Positions 6,736-12,305 of a DNA stretch of 12,305 bases are shown here, one piece after another. Each line of letters opens with the position of its first letter. The stretch's first letter is position 1. The notes beneath the pieces were generated by a model, which worked only from the letters and a program-made list of their open reading frames with translations, was not told where the DNA came from and did no database searches. Source of the DNA: DASVAL01 sp035649575 (GTDB lineage Bacteria > Planctomycetota > UBA1135 > UBA2386). The stretch lies in the NCBI GenBank assembly GCA_035649575.1, contig DASRJH010000112.1, positions 1-12,305 on the forward strand, given 5' to 3'. A program made the position numbers and the translations under genes.

Positions 6736-7184
6736 GTCCGTTCGATCCCGACCTGCTGCGCCGACTCGCCGACGCCGATGCGGCGTTGCCGCCCGCGCCG
6801 GGCCGCGAGTTCTCGCCGGCCTCGCTGCGCGACCTCGCCGCGAGGCGGACGCGACGACACGTGCTGGTCTTGCTCGCAGCGTCGCTGCCCGTAGCGCTGG
6901 GTATCTGCATGTGGCCGCGCGGCGCACACGCCGACGAGGAGACATGGCGCGATGACGGCATGCGCGCGCTGCGCGCCGAAGTCGAGGCAGTGCGTGCCTC
7001 GCTTCACGAATGGTCGACCGCGCGCGCCGCCACCGAACGCGCGGCCGCCGATGCCACCCGCAACGAAGTGGCGGCGGCGAACCTGCGTTTCGAGCTCGCC
7101 CAGGCCCGTGCCGGCGCGGTGCGCGCGGGCACAGCCGCAAGAGCGGGCACGTCCAGGAGACCGATCGAGGAGACCAACCGATGA
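6732..7184 (+). CDS. Small single-pass membrane protein, probable anti-sigma or sigma-partner protein
   Basis: A 150-residue protein with no family I recognise. Residues 1-41 are a cytoplasmic-looking stretch ending in arginines (AARRTRR). Residues about 42-61 form a membrane helix (HVLVLLAASLPVALGICMW). Residues about 66-130 are an Ala/Glu/Arg-rich helical, probably coiled-coil, stretch that would lie outside. The positive charges before the helix predict N-inside, C-outside. The start overlaps the sigma stop (ATGA) and the stop overlaps the next ATG (ATGA at 7181-7184), so all three genes are translationally coupled. By position and topology it fits an anti-sigma factor that holds the sigma protein and reads an envelope signal. 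No zinc-binding HxxxCxxC motif is present, so it is not a classical ZAS-type anti-sigma factor. Confidence 0.75.
   Translation: MSPFDPDLLRRLADADAALPPAPGREFSPASLRDLAARRTRRHVLVLLAASLPVALGICMWPRGAHADEETWRDDGMRALRAEVEAVRASLHEWSTARAATERAAADATRNEVAAANLRFELAQARAGAVRAGTAARAGTSRRPIEETNR
7167..7172 (+). promoter_or_regulatory. Strong ribosome binding site for the exported coiled-coil gene
   Basis: GAGGAG lies 8 bases before the ATG at 7181, inside the end of the preceding gene. It is among the strongest SD matches in the window and supports the start at 7181, where the signal peptide begins, over upstream in-frame codons back to 7010. Confidence 0.6.
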
Positions 7185-8287
7185 GATCCCACCTTCCGCT
7201 GTCCCTGGTCGCTGCCATTCTGGCCCCGCTCTCGTCTGCGCAGGAACCGGTGAATCAGTCCATCAGAGCCGTGCTGCTGGTGCAGTTCGGCCCCGGCGAC
7301 CTCGTACTGAACGTGCCGTTGCTCGACGCGATGACGAGGGAGCCTGCTTGCCGGAACGAACTACAGCGCGTGCTCAGCGGTCCGCTGGTCGAGATCACGA
7401 GAATCGGGACCGGCCTGCCGGCCCCGCACATGGCGGGCACGTTCCAGATCCACGTCGAAACGGACCTCGCGGTCCGCAGCCAGCTGTCCACAGACCAGCA
7501 GGACGCCGCCATCGACGCCATCGTCGGTCACCTGAAACACCGCCTCGGTCAGGTTCTCTACGAACAGCCGATGGTCCAGCTCACGAAGCGCCGCGACGAG
7601 CTGGACGGCCGCCACGCGGAGCTCCAGGCCCAGCGCGCCGCGCTGCTCGCCTGCGCCGAAGGTTGCACCACGACCGTGACGACGTTGCGGCAGCACAAGA
7701 GTGCGCTCGAGCAGCAGCTGCTGTCGGCCCGCATCGATGTCGCGACCGAGACCCGCGGCAAGGAGCTCGTCGAGAAGATGATCGCCGAGTCGACGGCACG
7801 CCGCGACGATCTGCGCGACAAGATCGCGCGACGCAACGCGGAGCTGGCCGCCCGCAACGCGGAGCTGACCGCATTGATGGGCCGGCTCACCGGCACGGCG
7901 ACCGAGGGAATGTCCGTGCAAGAGGGCAAGGCCGCGATCACAACGATGCAGGTCGAGATCCAGGCCTTGCGCAGCAGGCTCGATCAGTTCGACGAGATCG
8001 CCAGAGACGAGCAGCGTATGCTCGCCGTGTGGCTCGAACAGCTGCCGAGCAGCGCCCTCGCGACGCAGCGTGCCACCGCGCGGCTGCAGAGCCTCGAGGA
8101 GGAGCAGAAGTCGCTCGAGAAGCGTCAGACCGACGCGTCGAGCGCGCGGACCGCGGCGACCCAGTACGAAGCGAACGCGGAGCGGTTCCAGATCGACATC
8201 GCGGTCACCAGGACCATGCTGACCGAGATCCAGGGCAAGCTCGCGCGGCTGCAGCCGGTGCAATACGAGCTGGTGCGCCAGCGCTGA
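7181..8287 (+). CDS. Exported coiled-coil protein of unknown function
   Basis: A 368-residue protein I cannot assign to a family. Residues 1-20 are a signal peptide (MRSHLPLSLVAAILAPLSSA) with probable cleavage before QEP. Residues about 24-120 form a mixed region (IRAVLLVQFGPGDLVLNVP at the start, AGTFQIHVETDLAV later). From about 127 to 355 the protein is almost entirely heptad-rich helix, broken near 156-162 by a CAEGC pair that could form a disulfide outside the cytoplasm, and near 240-250 by a Gly/Thr stretch. A duplicated heptad sits in the middle. It is the last gene of the overlapping sigma/membrane-protein cluster. It may be the outer partner that contacts the coiled coil of the membrane protein, or a structural envelope protein controlled by the sigma factor; both are inference. 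It ends 15 bp from the convergent msrB stop. Confidence 0.82.
   Translation: MRSHLPLSLVAAILAPLSSAQEPVNQSIRAVLLVQFGPGDLVLNVPLLDAMTREPACRNELQRVLSGPLVEITRIGTGLPAPHMAGTFQIHVETDLAVRSQLSTDQQDAAIDAIVGHLKHRLGQVLYEQPMVQLTKRRDELDGRHAELQAQRAALLACAEGCTTTVTTLRQHKSALEQQLLSARIDVATETRGKELVEKMIAESTARRDDLRDKIARRNAELAARNAELTALMGRLTGTATEGMSVQEGKAAITTMQVEIQALRSRLDQFDEIARDEQRMLAVWLEQLPSSALATQRATARLQSLEEEQKSLEKRQTDASSARTAATQYEANAERFQIDIAVTRTMLTEIQGKLARLQPVQYELVRQR
7832..7873 (+). repeat. 21-bp tandem duplication encoding one extra coiled-coil heptad
   Basis: Two adjacent 21-base units (7832-7852 and 7853-7873) share CGCAACGCGGAGCTG exactly and differ at two of 21 positions. They encode RNAELAA followed by RNAELTA. 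The unit length of seven codons keeps the heptad register. Confidence 0.8.
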
Positions 8288-8302
8288 CGCCGGGCTCGCG
8301 CG

Positions 8303-8899
8303 TCACTTCTTGGCGTCTTTCTTCAGCACGATCGGCGCCGGCAGCGGGTCGCCCTTCTTGATGAACCGCATCGAGATCGAGTTCACGCAGTGGCGCGTTT
8401 TCTTCGCGGTCATGCCCTCCTCGCCCTCGAACACGTGGCCGAGGTGGCCTTTGCAGTTCGCGCACAGGATCTCGACGCGCATGCCATCGGCGTCGGGCAC
8501 ACGCTCGACGCGGCCTTCGATCTCGTCGTCGAAGCTGGGCCAACCGCAGCGGCTGTGGAACTTGTCCTTGCTCGAGTAGAGCGGCGTGTTGCACTGCCGG
8601 CAGATGTAGGTGCCCTCGACCTCGTTGTCGGTGAGCTCGCCCGTGAAGGCGCGCTCGGTGCCCTTGCCGAGGATCACGCGCGCCTCGGCTGCAGTGAGCT
8701 GGTTGTAGTTGGCAGCCGGTGTGGGAGACGGGGCGGGCTTGGGGTCGGTCATCGGAGCAGCCGCGACGGGCGCGGGTTCATTCGTCGCTTGGGAGGGCAC
8801 CGAGACGTTCGGAACCGGCGGCTCCTGCGGCCCAGTGCAACAAGAGAAACAACAGAACAGGCTCGCGTGCGCAAGCCGCAGCTTGAAGGAAATCGACAT
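8303..8899 (-). CDS. msrB: Peptide-methionine (R)-S-oxide reductase MsrB with an export leader
   Basis: A 198-residue protein that reduces the R form of methionine sulfoxide in oxidised proteins. The catalytic domain covers about residues 65-182. The zinc site is complete (Cys100/Cys103 in ICRQCN; Cys146/Cys149 in CANCKGHLGHVF). The catalytic Cys171 lies in RHCVNSISMRF, and Cys118 in SRCGWPSF is at the usual resolving position. Ahead of the domain is a 60-residue extension: a hydrophobic, Cys-rich leader (ASLFCCFSCC, residues 12-21), then a Pro/Ala-rich linker. That suggests export, possibly as a lipoprotein with Cys20 or Cys21, but the lipobox is poor. It would then repair envelope proteins. 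The start is the ATG at 8899, where the leader begins; a start at Met50 would give a cytoplasmic enzyme. The open frame to 9217 overlaps the divergent pseudogene. Confidence 0.93.
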   Translation of the reverse strand: MSISFKLRLAHASLFCCFSCCTGPQEPPVPNVSVPSQATNEPAPVAAAPMTDPKPAPSPTPAANYNQLTAAEARVILGKGTERAFTGELTDNEVEGTYICRQCNTPLYSSKDKFHSRCGWPSFDDEIEGRVERVPDADGMRVEILCANCKGHLGHVFEGEEGMTAKKTRHCVNSISMRFIKKGDPLPAPIVLKKDAKK

Positions 8900-9056
8900 G
8901 CGTGATGGTCCGGAAGGAGTGGCGTGTCCGCCGGCCGCCGGCGAGAGGGCGCATACTACGACGCCGTCGCGGTCGCGTGCCCGCGAACAATCTGCCGGTC
9001 GCCTGCCCCCATCCCCCACCAGTACCACCGGCGACTGCCGTCGCCATGGAGTTCTG

Positions 9057-9717
9057 GTGGCTACCCCGCACGACACGTTGTTCCGGCTCGCGTTCGGCCG
9101 CCCGGCGAACGCGCGCGACCTGCTCCGCAAGGCACTTCCGAGCGCGATCGCCAAGCGCATCGATTGGCGGAGCCTCCGCGTCATCGACGCGAGCTTCGTC
9201 GATCGCAGGCTCCGCAAGTCGCAGGCTGACCTGCTGTTCTCGGCTGCGCTGCGCGGCCGTCGGGTCCTGATCTACCTGCTGGTCGAACACAAGAGCCGCG
9301 ACGATCGATGGACCGTGCTGCAGCTGTTCACGTGGTTGGGGCCAGCTCATGGAACGACTGCGCGTCGCCAGGTCCGGACAAGACGATCTGCTCGCGGTAT
9401 TCTCGTACCTGTTCGACGTGGCAGCGCTGCCCGACGAACAGCTCCAGACCATCCTCACCGACATCACCCCGCGCTCCACGCACAAGATGATCACCGCCGC
9501 CGAACACATCCGTCGTCGCACGCGCAAGGAAGTCCGGCCGAAGTTCGAGACTGCTGGGCAAGCTCGGCAACTGTTGCGCCTTCTGGAGAAGAAGTTCGGC
9601 CCAATGCCACCGAAGCTCGTGGCGCGCGTCAAGCGCGCGCGCATCGAGACTCTGGATCGCTGGTTCGATCAGTTCGTCACAGCAAAGCTGCTGGACGACG
9701 TCTTCGCCGGAGGTTGA
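9057..9717 (+). pseudogene. Rpn-family (PD-(D/E)XK nuclease, 'transposase-like') pseudogene with internal deletion and frame change
   Basis: Rpn-family proteins are recombination-promoting nucleases often annotated as putative transposases. The N-terminal part reads from GTG 9057 (ATPHDTLFRLAFG) with GGAG at 9048-9051. It keeps the nuclease residues Asp58 (QADLLF) and Glu77/Lys79 (LLVEHKS), then passes LQLFTWLG at codons 88-95 and loses homology near 9341. From about 9340 the family sequence resumes in the next frame with the C-terminal part (GQLMERLRVARSGQDDLLAV, later LLRLLEKKFGPMPP), ending at the TGA at 9715-9717. The middle, roughly 100-150 residues in full-length relatives by my estimate, is missing. 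The total of 661 bases is not a multiple of three. Best read as a deleted remnant; the C-terminal piece could still be translated from ATG 9349. A sequencing error alone would not explain the missing middle. Confidence 0.75.
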
Positions 9718-9842
9718 CCCCACTTCGAGCCGCGTGGACGAGGGCCAGGCTCGGCAGCCCATTGCGCGCGCGCCGACAATTAGACCGCAATCCGCGCCCT
9801 TTGGCACCGCGCCGGCAGCGGCATCCCGGTTACTGTCACGTC

Positions 9843-10199
9843 ATGAAAAAGACTATCACCACAGAGAAGCTCCAGACCCTGCGCAAGAGTGCCGAAGGCT
9901 TCCTCCTGATCGACGTGGTGGCGAAGGAGGGGTTCGACAAGGACCACATCCCGGGCGCCCGCAACGTGCCGCTCGCGTCGGCCGACTTCGTGCGGACCGT
10001 GGCACTGAAGGCCTCCGGCAGCAAGACGCGGAAGGTCGTGCTCTACTGCGACAACGACAAGTGTGACGCCTCCTCCAAGGCGGTGCAGATGCTGGTGGAC
10101 GACGGTTTCACCAACGTCATCGAATACGAGGGTGGGCTGTCCTCCTGGAACGAGAGCAAGAAGGCACGCCGCGCCAAGGCCGCCGAAGTCCGCAGCTGA
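9843..10199 (+). CDS. Single-domain rhodanese-like sulfurtransferase
   Basis: A 118-residue protein consisting of one rhodanese domain, with no signal peptide, so probably cytoplasmic. FLLIDVVAKEGFDKDHIPGA (residues 20-39) is the usual N-terminal motif and IPGARNVPL the following loop. VLYCDNDKCDASSKA carries the active-site Cys69, which would hold the transferred sulfur as a persulfide. EYEGGLSSWNE near the end is the typical closing motif. The start at 9843 (MKKTITTEKLQ) is where homology begins; the frame happens to be open far upstream, through the pseudogene and the start of msrB, but that stretch is not coding. There is no SD; TACTGT lies six bases before the ATG. The sulfur donor and acceptor cannot be told from the sequence. 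It is convergent with cysS, 58 bp apart. Confidence 0.9.
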   Translation: MKKTITTEKLQTLRKSAEGFLLIDVVAKEGFDKDHIPGARNVPLASADFVRTVALKASGSKTRKVVLYCDNDKCDASSKAVQMLVDDGFTNVIEYEGGLSSWNESKKARRAKAAEVRS

Positions 10200-10211
10200 A
10201 CGCCGAGGGTT

Positions 10212-10225
10212 CACGGGGCGCCGTG
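10212..10225. terminator. Short hairpin between convergent rhodanese and cysS ends
   Basis: CACGG-GGCG-CCGTG is a perfect 5-bp stem with a tetraloop in the 58-bp gap. A weaker stem, ACGG-TCCG-CCGT, lies at 10238-10249. Neither has a T-run, so intrinsic termination is doubtful. Confidence 0.25.
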
Positions 10226-10257
10226 GCACGAGCCTCGACGGTCCGCCGTAGTCGCGG

Positions 10258-11709
10258 CTACGCCTTCTCGAGTCGCGGTCCCGCCGGCGTGTCGACGATC
10301 TTCCAGCCCGCGCTGGCGATCTGGGCGCGGATGCGGTCGGCAGTCGCCCAGTCCTTCGCGCGCTTCGCGGCCTCGCGTTGGGCGAGCAGTTCCTCGACCC
10401 GGACACCGTCGATGGACGCGCCTGTGGCCCCCCCGGTCGCCGCTGCCTCGGGCCCGAAGCAACCGAGCACGTCCTCGAACCGGGCGAACGCCGCGAGTGC
10501 TCTGACCGCGCCGTTGCGCGAAGGCCGCGCCTTGTTCGCGGCGCTGACCAGCGCGAACACCGCCGCGAGCGCCTCGCTGACGTTGAGATCCTCGCTCATC
10601 GCGGCGGTGAACTTCGCGTTCGCGTCGGCGACGCCCGCCGCGAGATCGTCGGAGCCGGCCGGCTCGAGCCCGTCGCGCACGCGCACGAGCTTCTGCCGCG
10701 CCTGCTGCACGCGGCCGATCGCCGCGCGCGCTTCGTCGAGACCCTTCATCGTGAAGTTCAGCGATTGCCGGTACTGCACCCTGATCAGCGCGTAGCGCAG
10801 CTCGAGCCCCGACCAGCCTTTCGCGAGCACCTCCTCGACGGTGAAGAAGTTGCCGAGGCTCTTCGACATCTTGGTGCCGTCGACGAGCAGGTGCCGCGCG
10901 TGCATCCAGATGCCGACGAAACGCTTCTTCGTGTGCGCCTCGGTCTGCGCGATCTCGCATTCGTGGTGCGGGAACATGTTGTCCTCGCCACCCGTGTGGA
11001 TGTCGATCTGCTCACCGAGGTAGTGCATCGACATCGCCGAGCACTCGATGTGCCAGCCCGGGAAACCGCGTTTCCCGTCGCGGAACGGCGCGTCCCACTG
11101 CATCTGGTGCTTCGGATCGACCTTCCACAGCGCGAAGTCGCGCGGGTCCTTCTTCTCGTCGTTGACGGCGACGCGCGCGCCGGCCTCGAGCTCGTCGAGC
11201 ACCTTGCCCGACAGCTTGCCGTAGTCGGGGAACTTCCCGACCTCGAAGTAGACGTTGCCGTTCACCTGATACGCGACGCCCTTCTGTAGCAGGTCGTCGA
11301 TGATCGCGCCCATCTGCGCGATGAAGTCGGTCGCGCGCGGCATGTGGTGCGGCAGCCGCACGTGCAGCTTGCGCTGGCACTCCTGGAACTCGGCCGTGTA
11401 TTGCTTCGCGATGTCCCACGCGGTCTTGCCGGCCTTGCGCGATGCGGCCTCCATCTTGTCCTCGCCGCCCTCGATGTCGTCGAGCGTCAGGTGGCCGACA
11501 TCGGTCACGTTCATGACCTGCTCGACCCGGTAGCCCTGGTCCTCGACGAAGCGCCGCAGCACGTCGGCGAACAGGAAGCTGCGGAAGTTGCCGATGTGCG
11601 GCGAGCTGTAGACCGTCGGCCCGCAGTGATACATCGTCACGATGCCTTTGCGCAGCGGGCGCAGTTCTTCGAGCGAACGGGTCAGGGAGTTGTGCAAGCG
11701 GATCGGCAT
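10258..11709 (-). CDS. cysS: Cysteinyl-tRNA synthetase
   Basis: A 483-residue class I aminoacyl-tRNA synthetase that charges tRNA-Cys with cysteine; the length is close to the usual 460-490. The HIGH-type signature is HIGN at 38-41 and KMSKS is at 280-284. The zinc site that selects cysteine is complete: Cys29 (YHCGPTVY), Cys223 (ECSAMS), His248 and Glu252 (MFPHHECE). The C-terminal third holds the anticodon-binding helices, ending in a basic LLAQREAAKRAKDWATADRI segment. The ATG at 11709 (MPIRLHNSLTRSLEEL) matches the normal N-terminus, with only a weak GAGA nearby. A stronger GGGAGG lies 24 bases upstream. The frame is open to 12039, but that part overlaps the divergent gene and lacks homology. 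No T-box leader is evident upstream. Confidence 0.97.
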   Translation of the reverse strand: MPIRLHNSLTRSLEELRPLRKGIVTMYHCGPTVYSSPHIGNFRSFLFADVLRRFVEDQGYRVEQVMNVTDVGHLTLDDIEGGEDKMEAASRKAGKTAWDIAKQYTAEFQECQRKLHVRLPHHMPRATDFIAQMGAIIDDLLQKGVAYQVNGNVYFEVGKFPDYGKLSGKVLDELEAGARVAVNDEKKDPRDFALWKVDPKHQMQWDAPFRDGKRGFPGWHIECSAMSMHYLGEQIDIHTGGEDNMFPHHECEIAQTEAHTKKRFVGIWMHARHLLVDGTKMSKSLGNFFTVEEVLAKGWSGLELRYALIRVQYRQSLNFTMKGLDEARAAIGRVQQARQKLVRVRDGLEPAGSDDLAAGVADANAKFTAAMSEDLNVSEALAAVFALVSAANKARPSRNGAVRALAAFARFEDVLGCFGPEAAATGGATGASIDGVRVEELLAQREAAKRAKDWATADRIRAQIASAGWKIVDTPAGPRLEKA

Positions 11710-11754
11710 GCGTTCTCGGTCTGGCAGCGAAAGCCTCCCAGAGCGCCGCTGCGC

Positions 11755-11773
11755 GTTCAACCTTTGGTCAACC
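11755..11773. promoter_or_regulatory. Tandem 8-bp repeats one helical turn apart, in the cysS/response-regulator gap
   Basis: GTTCAACC at 11755-11762 and GGTCAACC at 11766-11773 differ at one base and are 11 bp apart start to start. They lie in the 172-bp divergent gap, about 46-64 bp upstream of the cysS start codon. On the minus strand they read GGTTGACC and GGTTGAAC; the TTGAC part resembles a -35 box, but no -10 lies 17 bp downstream. A regulator site is more likely than a promoter element. Apart from a good SD for the next gene (GGAG at 11872-11875), nothing else is clear in the gap. Confidence 0.3.
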
Positions 11774-11881
11774 TGTCGCCGCTGGCCTTGCCGTGGGCAT
11801 GTCGATGTCACGCACGCACCCTCCGGGTTTTCCTGACCCCGCCTCAAGCCGCGCGGAGCTCCGGGTCGATCGGAGCAGGGC

Positions 11882-12305
11882 ATGCCCGCGCCGCAGCTAG
11901 GCTCGCGATCGACCGTGCTCGTCGTCGATCCCGACGCCGGAGCGCGCCGCATCCTCGAAATGGGTCTGCGGCAGACGTGGCAATACACGATCGAGTCGGC
12001 CGGCAGCGCGGCCGCTGCGAACGAGATCCTCGCCAACAAGGTCGTGCACGCGGTCGTCTCCGAGATCGCGCTCGGCGACCAGAGCGGACTGCAGTTCTGC
12101 CGCGAGCTTCGCCGCGAAGACGCGTTCGCCGACGTGCCGCTGTTGTTCCTGTCGAGCGACGACCGCGTCGTGACGAAAGTCGCGGCGTTCGAGGCCGGAG
12201 CGCGCGACTACGTCGTGAAGCCCTTCGTCATTCCGGAGCTCATTGCGCGGCTGAACGCAGCGCTGGCGTGGGCGGAGACGGCGCGCCGACAGCGTCTGCG
12301 TGTCC
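11882..12305 (+). CDS. Response-regulator receiver-domain protein with Glu at the phosphoacceptor position (cut by window edge)
   Basis: The first 141 residues are visible. Residues about 10-128 form a CheY-like receiver: VLVVDPDAG with acidic Asp16/Asp18, LFLSS with Ser91 at the conserved Thr/Ser site, and DYVVKPF with the conserved Lys113. The segment HAVVSEIALGDQSG aligns with the usual phosphorylation loop (LxxLDxxLPxxDG), but the acceptor Asp is replaced by Glu61 (GAG at 12062-12064). Glu can mimic phospho-Asp, so the protein may be permanently active or not controlled by phosphorylation. The output domain lies beyond the edge and is unknown. The start at 11882 is supported by GGAG at 11872-11875 with a 6-base gap. 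It is divergent from cysS. Confidence 0.88.
   Translation, partial: MPAPQLGSRSTVLVVDPDAGARRILEMGLRQTWQYTIESAGSAAAANEILANKVVHAVVSEIALGDQSGLQFCRELRREDAFADVPLLFLSSDDRVVTKVAAFEAGARDYVVKPFVIPELIARLNAALAWAETARRQRLRV

Noticed and set aside
9340..9350. Programmed frameshift joining the two halves of the Rpn-family gene
   Set aside because: No slippery heptamer or stem is evident at the junction. The missing middle of the domain points to a deletion rather than recoding.
8709..10199. A 496-codon open frame ending in a rhodanese domain, suggesting a fusion protein
   Set aside because: It runs antisense through the start of msrB, then the N-terminal part of the Rpn remnant, then about 500 bases without homology. 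The rhodanese domain begins cleanly at the ATG at 9843.
11710..12039. 110-codon N-terminal extension of cysteinyl-tRNA synthetase
   Set aside because: It overlaps the divergent receiver gene and has no synthetase homology. The normal N-terminus lies at the ATG at 11709.

Overview
The window is high-GC throughout, with coding third positions almost all G or C. The gene content best fits a Planctomycetota-like bacterium. The signs are an ECF sigma factor fused through a membrane segment to carboxypeptidase-regulatory-like repeats, a secreted protein made of NxxGxxAF repeats with a C-terminal domain of the kind I associate with planctomycete exported proteins, and sparse Shine-Dalgarno (SD) use. 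This placement is an inference from protein style, not from a marker gene.

Layout, left to right. (1) A minus-strand RluA-family pseudouridine synthase, cut by the left edge just before its catalytic motif. (2) Divergent from it, a very large ECF sigma factor/transmembrane/peptidase-regulatory-like fusion (552-3119), followed by two hairpins. (3) Two short hotdog-fold dehydratase-like genes, head to head and 72 bp apart (3218-3601 minus, 3674-4105 plus). One keeps the catalytic His but has Gln at the Glu position; the other keeps the Glu but has no His motif. Together they could form one composite active site, as in ApeI/ApeP-type pairs. (4) A 252-bp gap with a terminator-like stem, three copies of CGRTGCA and a sigma-70-like promoter very close to the next start. 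(5) A secreted NxxGxxAF repeat protein (4358-6103). (6) A three-gene cluster with two ATGA start/stop overlaps: ECF sigma factor, small single-pass membrane protein (probable anti-sigma or partner), and exported coiled-coil protein (6157-8287). (7) Convergent to it, a methionine sulfoxide reductase B with an N-terminal export-type leader (8303-8899 minus). (8) A decayed Rpn-family nuclease pseudogene with an internal deletion and frame change (9057-9717). (9) A single-domain rhodanese (9843-10199). (10) Convergent to it, cysteinyl-tRNA synthetase cysS (10258-11709 minus). (11) Divergent from cysS, a response-regulator receiver gene with Glu at the phosphoacceptor position, cut by the right edge.

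Housekeeping genes (rluA-like, cysS, msrB) are mixed with lineage-specific envelope and signalling genes. The points most worth following are the split dehydratase active site, the sigma/membrane/coiled-coil operon, the sigma fusion with a possible internal start, and the Glu-substituted receiver. No tRNA, rRNA, CRISPR array or intact mobile element is visible.
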